DNA from: an uncultured Clostridia bacterium
Lineage (GTDB): Bacteria; Bacillota; Clostridia; Christensenellales; Borkfalkiaceae
DNA length: 13,479 nucleotides
Reading direction: 5' to 3'
NCBI GenBank assembly: GCA_947177495.1
Contig: CAMWUS010000016.1
Location: 1-13,479, forward strand
The notes beneath the pieces are model-generated. The model saw only the letters and a list, made by a program, of their open reading frames with translations, searched no databases and was not told the DNA's origin. Shown piece after piece: positions 5,761 through 12,954 of this stretch (the first letter of the stretch is position 1; each line of letters starts with the position of its first letter). Both the position numbers and the translations under genes were made by a program.

Positions 5761-5853
5761 CTCGAAAGACAAGGCGCATGCGGCTTTCCCGACGGGAGCG
5801 TACACAGACGTACGTGACCGAGGGGAAACGCAAGTGCAACACCGTATTTCGAG
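5761..5853. repeat. 93-base imperfect palindrome between secY and adk
   Basis: The outer arms CTCGAAA (5761-5767) and TTTCGAG (5847-5853) match exactly. Inside them come TGCG/CGCA, TTTCCC/GGGGAAA and an apical CGTAC (5799-5803) / GTACG (5810-5814) around a 6-base loop. All are centred on about 5807, so it is one long stem with internal loops. No T-run follows it on the minus strand. It may be a dispersed extragenic palindrome (REP- or MITE-like), or an RNA hairpin that separates secY from adk expression by processing or partial termination. The remaining gap (5711-5760) holds only the adk ribosome binding site and a small imperfect inverted repeat at 5739-5761. Confidence 0.6.
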
Positions 5854-5859
5854 ATGAAA

Positions 5860-7161
5860 TTACTTTAAGAACCCCTTGTAGTTCTTCATCATAATCTGGG
5901 ACTGCAACTGCTTATCGAATTCCAACGCAACGGATACTACGATGAGGATACCCGTCGTAGAGAATACGTTTACGAGGTCGAAGCTTGCCCAGCTAAACGC
6001 AATGGACGGAACGAACGCGATGAACGTTAAGAAAATCGCACCGAACAGCGTAATGCGTTTATGAATTTTGCTGAGGTACTGCGCGGTAGGCTTTCCGGGA
6101 CGGATACCTTGAATGAAACCGCCGTTCTGCTGAATGCTCTTGCTCACGTCTTCCGGATTGAACTCGATTTGAGCATAGAAGAACGAGAACACGAAGATGA
6201 GCACGCAAAGAACGATGATGTACCAAGGGGTACCGTTGGAGAAGTGCGCCGACCACCATTCCAAACCCGATTTCCATGCGGGCACAAGGCTCATGATCAT
6301 GGAAGGAAGGGAGATGATTGCGAACGAGAAGATGAGAGGCATAACGCCGCTTCCCGTTATCTTCATGGGAATGACGGAGGACTGACCGCCGTACATCTTG
6401 GTTCCGCGCACCTGCTTCGCATAGTTGACGGGAATTTTACGTTCCGCCAAATCGACGAATACGATGAGGAAGAACAACACCGCGGAGATAAGCACGAACA
6501 GCCCAAGCTCCAAGAGACCGTCGCCGACGCCGAGCGTACCCTTTCCCATATCGATAATCTTATTGAGAATGGTGGTGCCCGCCGTGGAGAGGATACCCAC
6601 GAAGATGATGAGCGAAATGCCGTTGCCTACGCCGTAGTCGGTGATGCGCTCGCCAATCCACATAACGAGGCAGGACCCCGCCGTGTAGACGATCGTCATA
6701 TAGATGCCCGCAAGCCAAGTATGCCCGAAGAACAAGTCGGAGCGGATAGCACCTTCATTGTTCCCGAACAGCACGATGATACCGACCGACTGAATGACGG
6801 CAAGAATAATCGTGACCAAGCGCGTGATGTTGGTAATTTTCTTTCTGCCCTCTTCGCCCTCTTTACTCAAACGCTCCAACGCGGGGATACCCACGGTGAG
6901 GAGCTGAATGATAATGGACGCGTTAATATACGGTCCGATACCGAGCGCAAAGAGCGTACCGTTTTGAAGCGCGCTTCCCGTAATACCGCTCATCAGGTTT
7001 AAGAAATCGTTGTCCGTGATTGCATCGCTGAACAGCGTTCTGTCGAGACCGGGAACGGGGATATAGCACCCCAACCGGAAGACGACGAGCAACAACACGG
7101 TCATCAAAATCTTCTTTCTGATTTCCTTATTCCGAAAAGCGTTTTTCAACGTTTCTAACAT
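5860..7161 (-). CDS. secY: Protein translocase channel subunit SecY
   Basis: SecY forms the membrane pore through which SecA or the ribosome pushes unfolded proteins. The 433 residues give the expected ten membrane segments, the first at about 18-36. Family marks in order are YIPVPGLD (33-40) leading to the plug, GTLFALGIGPYINASIIIQLL (68-88), GERITDYGVGNGISLIIFVGI (170-190), the cytoplasmic KQVRGTKMYGGQSS (249-262), IRPGKPTAQYL (353-363) and the C-terminal LEFDKQLQSQIMMKNYKGFL. The length is typical and the gene appears complete. AAGGAG lies 7 bases before ATG 7161. It is the last gene of the classic spc group, 30 bases after rplO. Confidence 0.98.
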   Translation of the reverse strand: MLETLKNAFRNKEIRKKILMTVLLLVVFRLGCYIPVPGLDRTLFSDAITDNDFLNLMSGITGSALQNGTLFALGIGPYINASIIIQLLTVGIPALERLSKEGEEGRKKITNITRLVTIILAVIQSVGIIVLFGNNEGAIRSDLFFGHTWLAGIYMTIVYTAGSCLVMWIGERITDYGVGNGISLIIFVGILSTAGTTILNKIIDMGKGTLGVGDGLLELGLFVLISAVLFFLIVFVDLAERKIPVNYAKQVRGTKMYGGQSSVIPMKITGSGVMPLIFSFAIISLPSMIMSLVPAWKSGLEWWSAHFSNGTPWYIIVLCVLIFVFSFFYAQIEFNPEDVSKSIQQNGGFIQGIRPGKPTAQYLSKIHKRITLFGAIFLTFIAFVPSIAFSWASFDLVNVFSTTGILIVVSVALEFDKQLQSQIMMKNYKGFLK

Positions 7162-7191
7162 AGCGTGACTCCTTTTCGGTAGACTTTATCG

Positions 7192-7641
7192 TTATTCAAC
7201 GATTTCAGCCGTACCGCCTGCCTTTTCAATCGCTTCCTTAGCGGATGCGGAGAACTTCGCAGCCTTTACGGTGAGCTTCACTTTGAGCTCCCCGTTTCCG
7301 AGCACTTTCAGCCCGGCGTTATTTTTCACTTCCTTCGCAAGTCCGTTCTCGAATACGTAGCCGTAGTCTACGACGGTATTCGCGGGAAGGGACGCAAGGT
7401 CGGAAAGGTTAACGATCACGTATTCCTTACGGAAATGATTGTTGAAGCCGCGCTTGGGAATTCTTCTTGCAAGCGGCATTTGTCCGCCTTCGAAACCCGG
7501 TCTTACACCGCCGCCCGAACGCGCCCACTGACCTTTATGACCTTTACCGCTCGTTTTCCCGAGCCCGGAACCGATTCCGCGTCCAAGCCGTTTTGCGGAG
7601 GTTCTTGCTCCCTCTGCGGGAGCCAACGTATCTACTCTCAT
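7192..7641 (-). CDS. rplO: 50S ribosomal protein L15
   Basis: L15 is a late-assembly 23S-binding protein. The 149 residues begin MRVDTLAPAEGARTSAKRLG, followed by the glycine- and basic-rich N-terminal arm (GRGIGSGLGKTSGKGHKGQ, ARSGGGVRPGFEGGQMPLAR) and a globular C-terminal domain ending KEAIEKAGGTAEIVE. I start at 7641 because AAGGAG lies 6 bases upstream and the family begins here. The frame stays open to 7722, but that part overlaps rpmD and is not L15-like. The gap to rpmD is 10 bases. Confidence 0.97.
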   Translation of the reverse strand: MRVDTLAPAEGARTSAKRLGRGIGSGLGKTSGKGHKGQWARSGGGVRPGFEGGQMPLARRIPKRGFNNHFRKEYVIVNLSDLASLPANTVVDYGYVFENGLAKEVKNNAGLKVLGNGELKVKLTVKAAKFSASAKEAIEKAGGTAEIVE

Positions 7642-7651
7642 GCCAATCTCC

Positions 7652-7855
7652 TTAAACGTTCTCGACCTTGACGAGGTGCGCGACCTTTTTGAGTTGACCC
7701 TGCAAGCAAGGCGTGTCCGCAAACGTCTTTGTCGAACGGATTTTTTTCAGCCCGAGCGCCGCAACCGTATCTTTCACCGATTGGATTTCGCCGATCGTGC
7801 TCTTTACAAGCGTAACTTGAACCATATTGGCGTTCTTTTCAACTTTCTTAGCCAT
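7652..7855 (-). CDS. rpmD: 50S ribosomal protein L30
   Basis: This small 23S-binding protein is 67 residues here. The family core starts at M11 (MVQVTLVKSTIGEIQSVKDT) and continues through LGLKKIRSTKTFADTPCLQG to HLVKVENV. The first ten residues (MAKKVEKNAN) are a basic extension beyond the usual 58-60. I keep the longer start because GGAGG lies 5 bases before ATG 7855. It sits between rpsE (gap 10) and rplO (gap 10). Confidence 0.95.
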   Translation of the reverse strand: MAKKVEKNANMVQVTLVKSTIGEIQSVKDTVAALGLKKIRSTKTFADTPCLQGQLKKVAHLVKVENV

Positions 7856-7865
7856 ACCGTCCTCC

Positions 7866-8384
7866 TCAGCCTACGATTTCTTCCACGGACTTTCCGCGAA
7901 GAGCAGCGACTTCCTCAACCGTTTTGAGTTCGGAAAGCCCCGCAATCGTCGCCTTAATGCAGTTGCCCGCATTCTGCGTGCCGTGAGATTTGGTTCTGAT
8001 ATTCTTGACGCCCGCCGCTTCCATGACCGCACGAACGGGACCGCCCGCGATAACGCCGGTACCTACTTCGGCGGGAAGCATAAGCACTGCACCCTTGCCG
8101 AATTTCCCGAGCACTTCGTGGGGAATCGTCGTGTTCACGATGGGAACGGTGATCATGTTCTTCTTAGCAGCTTGCGTTGCCTTCTCGATCGCCTCGGGCA
8201 CTTCCTTGGACTTGCCCTGACCGTAACCGACTTTGCCGTTGCCGTCGCCGACGACTACGAGCGCCGCAAAGCGCATGTTCTTACCGCCCTTCACCGTTTT
8301 GCTGACGCGGTTGATACCAATAGTCTTTTTGATGAGGCCGTCGTTTTCTTCTTGCCTTCTCTGAGGTCTGTTTTCTCTTGCCAT
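7866..8384 (-). CDS. rpsE: 30S ribosomal protein S5
   Basis: S5 lines the mRNA entry channel with S3 and S4 and affects decoding accuracy. The 172 residues contain the double-stranded-RNA-binding-like N-terminal domain (about 16-80), with INRVSKTVKGGKNMRFAALV and the signature GDGNGKVGYGQGKSKEVPEA. The C-terminal domain follows (IPHEVLGKFGKGAVLMLPA, VIAGGPVRAVMEAAGVKNI). Length and motifs are normal. AGGAG lies before ATG 8384. The gap to rplR is 13 bases. Confidence 0.97.
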   Translation of the reverse strand: MARENRPQRRQEENDGLIKKTIGINRVSKTVKGGKNMRFAALVVVGDGNGKVGYGQGKSKEVPEAIEKATQAAKKNMITVPIVNTTIPHEVLGKFGKGAVLMLPAEVGTGVIAGGPVRAVMEAAGVKNIRTKSHGTQNAGNCIKATIAGLSELKTVEEVAALRGKSVEEIVG

Positions 8385-8397
8385 CTCTTATCTCCTA

Positions 8398-8766
8398 TCA
8401 GAATTTCAGACCGGCGTCGCGTGCGCCGTCTGCAACCGCTTTCACACGCCCCGTGTAAAGGTAACCGCCGCGATCGAACACGACCGCCTTGACTCCCTTT
8501 TCCTTGGCGCGCTCGCCTGCCTTGACGCCGACGACTTTTGCCGCCTCCGTCTTGGTCTTGCCTGCGATTTCTGCTTTAATCGCTTTTTCCATAGTAGACG
8601 CGGAAGCGATCGTAACACCCTTCACGTCGTCGATAACCTGCACGTAGATGTGGTTCAGGCTACGATAAACGTTCAAACGGGGCGTTTCCGCCGTTCCGTG
8701 AACTTGCTTTCTCACACGGGCGTGACGGCGCTGTCTGAGCGAATTTTTATCTTGTTTCGTTATCAT
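8398..8766 (-). CDS. rplR: 50S ribosomal protein L18
   Basis: L18 binds 5S rRNA with L5 and helps fix it in the central protuberance. The 122 residues open with a basic arm (RQRRHARVRKQVHGTAETPR), followed by LNVYRSLNHIYVQVIDD, VKAGERAKEKGVKAVVFDRG and YTGRVKAVADGARDAGLKF. This is the full family length. AGGAGG lies 8 bases before ATG 8766. The gap to rplF is 14 bases. Confidence 0.97.
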   Translation of the reverse strand: MITKQDKNSLRQRRHARVRKQVHGTAETPRLNVYRSLNHIYVQVIDDVKGVTIASASTMEKAIKAEIAGKTKTEAAKVVGVKAGERAKEKGVKAVVFDRGGYLYTGRVKAVADGARDAGLKF

Positions 8767-8780
8767 ACATTCACCCTCCT

Positions 8781-9332
8781 TTACTTCTTGCCCTTACCGG
8801 AAGTCTTACCTTCCTTGTGTTCGATGTGCTCGCCCTTGTAACGGATACCGTATCCGTGATAAGGCTCGGGCACGCGGATTGCACGAAGGTCCGCCGCGAC
8901 TTGTCCTACCAACACCTTATCGATACCCGACACGACGACGTCCGTCTGCGAGGGGCACTCGATTTTGATGCCTGCGGGCTGAACGAATTCCACGGGATGG
9001 GAGAAGCCTACGTTGAGGACAAGCTTGTTGCCCTGCATAGCCGCCTTCCAACCGACGCCCTTAATTTCCAAAGCCTTGGTGTAACCCTCGGAAACGCCCT
9101 TGACCATATCCGCAATCAAAGCGCGGTACAAGCCGTGGAGCGCGTTGGTTTCTTTGCTCTCGTCCTTTGCGACGACGTGTACGTGTCCGTCCGCGTTGGT
9201 CACGTCAATGGCGCTGGATACGATTTGACGTTTCAACTCGCCCTTCGCGCCCTTAACGGTAACAACACCGTTTGCGAACTCTACGGTAACGCCTGCGGGA
9301 ATAGCGATACTCAATTTACCGATTCTCGACAT
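8781..9332 (-). CDS. rplF: 50S ribosomal protein L6
   Basis: L6 has two similar domains and sits near the factor-binding site and sarcin-ricin loop. The 183 residues start MSRIGKLSIAIPAGV, with the first domain to about 80 and the second from there (YTKALEIKGVGWKAAMQGNK, LNVGFSHPVEF). The closing signature PEPYHGYGIRYKGEHI is followed by a basic tail ending SGKGKK. AGGAGG precedes ATG 9332. No defects are seen. Confidence 0.97.
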   Translation of the reverse strand: MSRIGKLSIAIPAGVTVEFANGVVTVKGAKGELKRQIVSSAIDVTNADGHVHVVAKDESKETNALHGLYRALIADMVKGVSEGYTKALEIKGVGWKAAMQGNKLVLNVGFSHPVEFVQPAGIKIECPSQTDVVVSGIDKVLVGQVAADLRAIRVPEPYHGYGIRYKGEHIEHKEGKTSGKGKK

Positions 9333-9343
9333 ACGTTCCCTCC

Positions 9344-9736
9344 TTAATAGATATAGCAGAGCACTTCGCCGCCCACGTTCTGAGCCTTTGCCTGCTTATC
9401 CGTCATAATACCCTTGTTCGTGGAAACGATTGCAATGCCGAAGCCGCCGAGAACCTTGGGCATGGTTTTTGCACCGCTGTACGAACGAAGACCGGGCTTG
9501 GAAACGCGCTCCAAACCGCTGATGACCGACTGATGCGTGTCGGTATATTTCAGCGTGACGACGAGCTTACCGTTGTAGCCGTCCTCAACTTCCTGCACGT
9601 TTTTCACATAGCCCTCCGCAAGAAGGATACGGGCGATTTCTCTCTTCATGTTGGAAGCGGGAATCTCCACCGTTTCTTTCTTTACGGTAAGTGCGTTTCT
9701 GATTCTTGTGAGCATATCTGCGATAGGATCTGTCAT
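9344..9736 (-). CDS. rpsH: 30S ribosomal protein S8
   Basis: S8 binds 16S helix 21 and represses the spc operon in E. coli by binding the rplE mRNA region. The 130 residues read MTDPIADMLTRIRNALTVKK and end with the family mark STNKGIMTDKQA...GGEVLCYIY. AGGAGG lies before ATG 9736. It follows rpsN with a 12-base gap. I saw no obvious S8-target mimic upstream of rplE, but did not fold that region in detail. Confidence 0.97.
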   Translation of the reverse strand: MTDPIADMLTRIRNALTVKKETVEIPASNMKREIARILLAEGYVKNVQEVEDGYNGKLVVTLKYTDTHQSVISGLERVSKPGLRSYSGAKTMPKVLGGFGIAIVSTNKGIMTDKQAKAQNVGGEVLCYIY

Positions 9737-9748
9737 CGTATTGCCTCC

Positions 9749-9934
9749 TTACCAGCTCGATTTTTTGACGCCGGGAATCTGACCCTTGTAGGCAAGGTTC
9801 CTGAAGCAGATACGGCAGATGCCGTACTTCCTGAGCACCGCGTGCGGACGACCGCAAATGGAGCAACGGGTGTATGCCCGCGTGGAAAACTTGGGCGTCT
9901 TTTGCTGTTTATTGATCATTGACTTTTTTGCCAT
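9749..9934 (-). CDS. rpsN: 30S ribosomal protein S14, type Z (zinc)
   Basis: S14 belongs to the 30S head. At 61 residues this is the short zinc form (often called rpsZ or rpsN1), with C24-X2-C27 and C40-X2-C43 (CSICGRPHAVLRKYGICRIC) and the ending GQIPGVKKSSW. The zinc form in the spc operon is normal for Firmicutes. AAGGAG lies 6 bases before ATG 9934. It is placed between rplE (gap 10) and rpsH (gap 12). Confidence 0.97.
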   Translation of the reverse strand: MAKKSMINKQQKTPKFSTRAYTRCSICGRPHAVLRKYGICRICFRNLAYKGQIPGVKKSSW

Positions 9935-9944
9935 GGTTCTCTCC

Positions 9945-10541
9945 TTACCGCTTGAAGGGCATTCCGAGCGCCCTCAAAAGCTCTCTTGCTTCCTCGTCCG
10001 TCTGCGCCGTGGTTACGATGCAAACGTCCATACCGCGAATCTTTTCTACCTGATCGTAGGTGATTTCGGGGAAGATCAGCTGTTCCTTCAAGCCCAGCGA
10101 ATAGTTTCCTCTGCCGTCGAACGCCTTATCGGAAACACCGCGGAAGTCGCGTACGCGCGGAAGCGCGATGGACACGAGCTTATCTAAGAAATCGTACATT
10201 CTCTTGCCGCGGAGGGTAACTTTCAAACCGATGTTCATTCCCTCACGCAATTTGAAGTTTGCAACCGATTTCGTCGCCTTGCGGTAAATGGGCTTCTGAC
10301 CCGTGATTTGTTTGAGCTCGTTCTCGATGATTTGCATGGACTTTTGATTGTCCTTGATGTCGCCCAAACCGGTGTTGATAACGATTTTATCGATTTTGGG
10401 AACCTGCATAACCGACTTGTAACCGAATTTCTTCATGAGGAAGGGCACGACTTCTTTGTCGTACTGCGCCTTCAATCTGTTCGGCTCTGCGGAAATATTC
10501 GTTTTTGCAGCGGTCTTAGCCGCAGTCTTCTTTTCTGCCAT
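9945..10541 (-). CDS. rplE: 50S ribosomal protein L5 with N-terminal extension
   Basis: L5 binds 5S rRNA and contacts the P-site tRNA and S13. The core begins at N21 (NRLKAQYDKEVVPFLMKKFG, YKSVMQVPKIDKIVINTGLG) and ends IVTTAQTDEEARELLRALGMPF. The core of about 178 residues is the usual length. The first 20 residues (MAEKKTAAKTAAKTNISAEP) are an extra, alanine- and lysine-rich, probably disordered tail. The upstream start is supported by GGAGG 10 bases before ATG 10541 and by the lack of a start codon where the core begins. The neighbouring rplX also has an added tail. Confidence 0.96.
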   Translation of the reverse strand: MAEKKTAAKTAAKTNISAEPNRLKAQYDKEVVPFLMKKFGYKSVMQVPKIDKIVINTGLGDIKDNQKSMQIIENELKQITGQKPIYRKATKSVANFKLREGMNIGLKVTLRGKRMYDFLDKLVSIALPRVRDFRGVSDKAFDGRGNYSLGLKEQLIFPEITYDQVEKIRGMDVCIVTTAQTDEEARELLRALGMPFKR

Positions 10542-10562
10542 AACTATTTATCCTCCGCCCGA

Positions 10563-10997
10563 TTATTCCTTGGTTTCCTCGGCGGACGTAGTTGCCTCTT
10601 CCGCCTTCTTGCTGCGCTTTCTCTCTCTCTTCTTAGGCGCCTCGGTCTCCTCGACCTGCTTCGCCTTAGACTTCTTCACGAACGCCTTGTCGAGCACCGC
10701 GCCGCACTTCTTGCAGACGCGCGCTTTCTTGCCGTTCTCTGCAACGACGTGCCCGATTCTCGTCGCCTTGCCGCACTTGTCGCAAACAACTTCTACGTTG
10801 CTTACGTGGATGGGACCTTCTTCGGTAACGATTCTGCTCGTTTCGTTCGCCTTTCTCGCTTTCTCGTGTTTGTGAACGATGTTCACGCCCTCGACGATAA
10901 CCGTTTCCGCTTTGGGATCGGTAGCGAGCACTTTACCCTGCTTGCCCTTGTATTTGCCCGTAATGACGAGCACGTTATCGTTTACTTTTACGTTCAT
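10563..10997 (-). CDS. rplX: 50S ribosomal protein L24 with cysteine pairs and charged C-terminal tail
   Basis: L24 is an assembly-initiating 23S binder near the tunnel exit. The KOW domain is at the N-terminus (VNDNVLVITGKYKGKQGKVL), then NIVHKHEKARK and EGPIHVSNVEVVCDKCGKAT. C72-X2-C75 and C95-X2-C98 form two cysteine pairs that look like a zinc ribbon. The usual length is about 100-105. Here residues from about 105 to 144 are a lysine/glutamate/alanine-rich tail with basic KKRERKRSKK and an acidic end. AGGAGG lies 7 bases before ATG 10997. The stop is in a clean frame, so the tail is encoded rather than a readthrough error. Confidence 0.96.
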   Translation of the reverse strand: MNVKVNDNVLVITGKYKGKQGKVLATDPKAETVIVEGVNIVHKHEKARKANETSRIVTEEGPIHVSNVEVVCDKCGKATRIGHVVAENGKKARVCKKCGAVLDKAFVKKSKAKQVEETEAPKKRERKRSKKAEEATTSAEETKE

Positions 10998-11009
10998 GAC
11001 CGTGCCTCC

Positions 11010-11378
11010 TTACAGTACCTCGGGAGCAAGGGAGATGATTCTCATGTAATCCTTCTCTCTCAGCTCTCTCGCAATGGGTCCAAAAATACGGGTGCCTTTG
11101 GGTTGTTTCTGGCTGTCGATAATGACCGCCGCGTTGTCGTCGAAACGGATATAGCTTCCGTCCGAACGGCGGATACCCTTCGCGCTTCTTACGATGACTG
11201 CCTTTACGACGTCACCCTTTTTCACGGAGCCGCCGGGGGTTGCGGTTTTCACGGACGCAACGATTACGTCGCCGATGTTGCCGCTTCTGCGGAAAGAACC
11301 GCCGAGCACGCGGATGCACATGAGCTCTTTCGCGCCCGAGTTGTCCGCCGCTTTAAGTCTTGTCTGAGGTTGTATCAT
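11010..11378 (-). CDS. rplN: 50S ribosomal protein L14
   Basis: L14 forms bridges to the 30S subunit and contacts L19. The 122 residues match the family end to end: MIQPQTRLKAADNSGAKELM, CIRVLGGSFRRSGNIGDVIV, the KKGDVVKAVIVR strand, IRFDDNAAVIID and FGPIARELREKDYMRIISLA. GGAGGAG lies 7 bases before ATG 11378. It is the first gene of the spc group; the gap to rpsQ is only 18 bases, with no terminator or promoter seen, so the S10 and spc groups appear to be joined. Confidence 0.97.
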   Translation of the reverse strand: MIQPQTRLKAADNSGAKELMCIRVLGGSFRRSGNIGDVIVASVKTATPGGSVKKGDVVKAVIVRSAKGIRRSDGSYIRFDDNAAVIIDSQKQPKGTRIFGPIARELREKDYMRIISLAPEVL

Positions 11379-11396
11379 ATCATCTCTCCTCCCGCA

Positions 11397-11651
11397 TTAC
11401 TTCGCCTTCTCGACGATCTCGGCAACTCTCCAGTTCTTATCTTTGCTGAGCTTTCTCGTCTCAACAATGCGAACCTTGTCTCCGACTCCGCATTCGTTCG
11501 CTTCGTCGTGCGCCTTAAACCGTCTCGTACGGGTTATTGTCTTTTTATAAACGGGGTGCTTGCTCTTATCGGTCACTGCAACGACCACCGTTTTGTCCAT
11601 TTTGTCGGATACTACGATGCCGACTCTCTCTTTTCTAAGATTTCTTTCCAT
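11397..11651 (-). CDS. rpsQ: 30S ribosomal protein S17
   Basis: S17 is an early 16S-binding OB-fold protein. The 84 residues read MERNLRKERVGIVVSDKMDK and TVVVAVTDKSKHPVYKKTIT, and contain HDEANECGVGDKVRIVETR and LSKDKNWRVAEIVEKAK. I start at 11651, where AGGAGG lies 6 bases upstream. The frame is open to 11723, but the extra 24 residues overlap rpmC and are not S17-like. Confidence 0.97.
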   Translation of the reverse strand: MERNLRKERVGIVVSDKMDKTVVVAVTDKSKHPVYKKTITRTRRFKAHDEANECGVGDKVRIVETRKLSKDKNWRVAEIVEKAK

Positions 11652-11662
11652 GTCGCTCCTCC

Positions 11663-11857
11663 TTACGCCTTTGCCTGACGGGCGCGGATTTCCGTATTCA
11701 CTTTCGCGATATCCCGCTTGCACGTTCTGATAGACAAGGGATTTTCAAGCTGCCCGGATGCGTGGCGGAATCTCAGATTGAACAGCTCGCTCTTTAAATC
11801 TTTGAGCTTCTTATCGAGTTCTACGTCGGTCATGTTGTGAAATTCATTCGCTTTCAT
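11663..11857 (-). CDS. rpmC: 50S ribosomal protein L29
   Basis: L29 is a small helical hairpin protein beside the tunnel exit and part of the docking site for trigger factor and SRP. The 64 residues (MKANEFHNMTDVELDKKLKD, LKSELFNLRFRHASGQLEN, IRTCKRDIAKVNTEI) match the family in full. The ATG overlaps the rplP stop by one base (TGATG), so translation is probably coupled; GGCGG/GGAG-like bases lie in the rplP tail. Confidence 0.96.
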   Translation of the reverse strand: MKANEFHNMTDVELDKKLKDLKSELFNLRFRHASGQLENPLSIRTCKRDIAKVNTEIRARQAKA

Positions 11858-12294
11858 CAGCCTTCACCGCCTTCTGTCGTTTTTTCGGCTTCCCGTTTTA
11901 CGAACTTGCATTTTACGGGGAGCTTGTTCGCCGCAAGCCGCATTGCCTCGCGCGCCGTTTCCTCGGGAACGCCTGCCATTTCGAACATGACTCTGCCCGG
12001 TTTTACGACCGCAACCCAGAATTCTACCGAACCTTTACCGGAACCCATACGCGCTTCGGCGGGGTGACGGGTGATAGGCTTGTGGGGGAAGATGTCGATC
12101 CACACCTGTCCGCCACGCTTGATGAAACGGGTCATAGCGATACGTGCCGCTTCTATTTGGTTGGATTTGATCCACGCCGCTTCTTCCGCGACGAGACCGT
12201 ATTCACCGTATGCAACCTTGTTGCCCTTTTGAGCAGAACCTTTCAGCGTACCGCGGTGCTGCTTTCTTCTCTTTACTCTCTTCGGAATTAACAT
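11857..12294 (-). CDS. rplP: 50S ribosomal protein L16
   Basis: L16 organises the A-site side of the 50S subunit and is needed late in assembly. The 145 residues run from MLIPKRVKRRKQHRGTLKG through the Firmicute-like NKVAYGEYGLVA to IFPHKPITRHPAEARMGSGK and FEMAGVPEETAREAMRLAAN, and end with a short acidic tail. I start at 12294, with GGAGG 6 bases upstream. The frame is open to 12354, but that part overlaps the end of rpsC. Its ribosome binding site overlaps the rpsC stop. Confidence 0.97.
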   Translation of the reverse strand: MLIPKRVKRRKQHRGTLKGSAQKGNKVAYGEYGLVAEEAAWIKSNQIEAARIAMTRFIKRGGQVWIDIFPHKPITRHPAEARMGSGKGSVEFWVAVVKPGRVMFEMAGVPEETAREAMRLAANKLPVKCKFVKREAEKTTEGGEG

Positions 12295-12305
12295 TCTCTG
12301 CCTCC

Positions 12306-12953
12306 TTACGCCTTCTTCACGCCTTTGAGGACTTCGCCCTTGTAGATCCAGCATTTCACGCCGATCATACCGAAGGTCGTGTGCGCCTCTGCAAAGCCGT
12401 ATTCGATATCGGCACGAAGCGTTTGAAGAGGAATACTTCCCTCGTGGTAGTGCTCGCTGCCCGCGATTTCACGACCGTCCAAACGTCCGCTGACTTGCAT
12501 CTTCACGCCCTTTACGCCCGCACGCATGGTCTTGCCGATTGCCTGCTTCATAGCGCGACGGAAAGACATACGCTTTTCGAGCTGAGCCGCAACGCTCTCC
12601 GCAACAAGCTGTGCGTCCGCGTCGGGTTTGCGCACTTCCGTTACGTTGATGCTGACGGGCTTGCCCTTCGTGAGCTTGGCAAGGTCTTTCTTGATGACCT
12701 CGATTTCGGCGCCCGCTTTCCCGATGAGAACACCGGGGCGACCCGTAAATACGCTTACGATAATTTTGCCTGCCGATCTCTCGATGAGAATCTTGGAAAT
12801 CGCAGCCGCATAATACTTCTTCTTGATGAAAGTACGGATTTCGTTATCCTCTTTCAGATACGCCGCAAAATCCTTTTTATCGGCATACCACTGCGTATCC
12901 CAACCTTTAATAACGCCGACTCTCAATCCGTGGGGATTTACTTTTTGTCCCAT
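12306..12953 (-). CDS. rpsC: 30S ribosomal protein S3
   Basis: S3 guards mRNA entry and has helicase activity with S4 and S5. The 215 residues start MGQKVNPHGLRVGVIKGWDT. A type II KH domain follows (about 40-108) with GRPGVLIGKAGAEIEVIKKD, and a C-terminal domain with GVKMQVSGRLDGREIAGSEH and HTTFGMIGVKCWIYKGE. The ATG comes one base after the rplV stop (TAATATG); GGAGGG inside the end of rplV, 11 bases upstream, serves as ribosome binding site. The length is normal. Confidence 0.97.
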   Translation of the reverse strand: MGQKVNPHGLRVGVIKGWDTQWYADKKDFAAYLKEDNEIRTFIKKKYYAAAISKILIERSAGKIIVSVFTGRPGVLIGKAGAEIEVIKKDLAKLTKGKPVSINVTEVRKPDADAQLVAESVAAQLEKRMSFRRAMKQAIGKTMRAGVKGVKMQVSGRLDGREIAGSEHYHEGSIPLQTLRADIEYGFAEAHTTFGMIGVKCWIYKGEVLKGVKKA

Positions 12954-12954
12954 A

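Noticed and set aside
5711..5859. A promoter for adk in the secY-adk gap
   Set aside because: No -35/-10 pair with proper spacing was found on the minus strand.
6061..7002. A 313-codon open frame on the plus strand
   Set aside because: It is antisense to the membrane-spanning secY; the very charged translation is the expected complement of hydrophobic codons.
7642..7722. N-terminal extension of rplO
   Set aside because: It overlaps rpmD; ATG 7641 has a good ribosome binding site and the family N-terminus.
10308..11678. A 456-codon open frame on the plus strand
   Set aside because: It is antisense to rplE, rplX, rplN and rpsQ and low in recognisable structure; a shadow.
12295..12354. N-terminal extension of rplP
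   Set aside because: It overlaps the end of rpsC; MLIPKRVKRR is the family start, with GGAGG before it.
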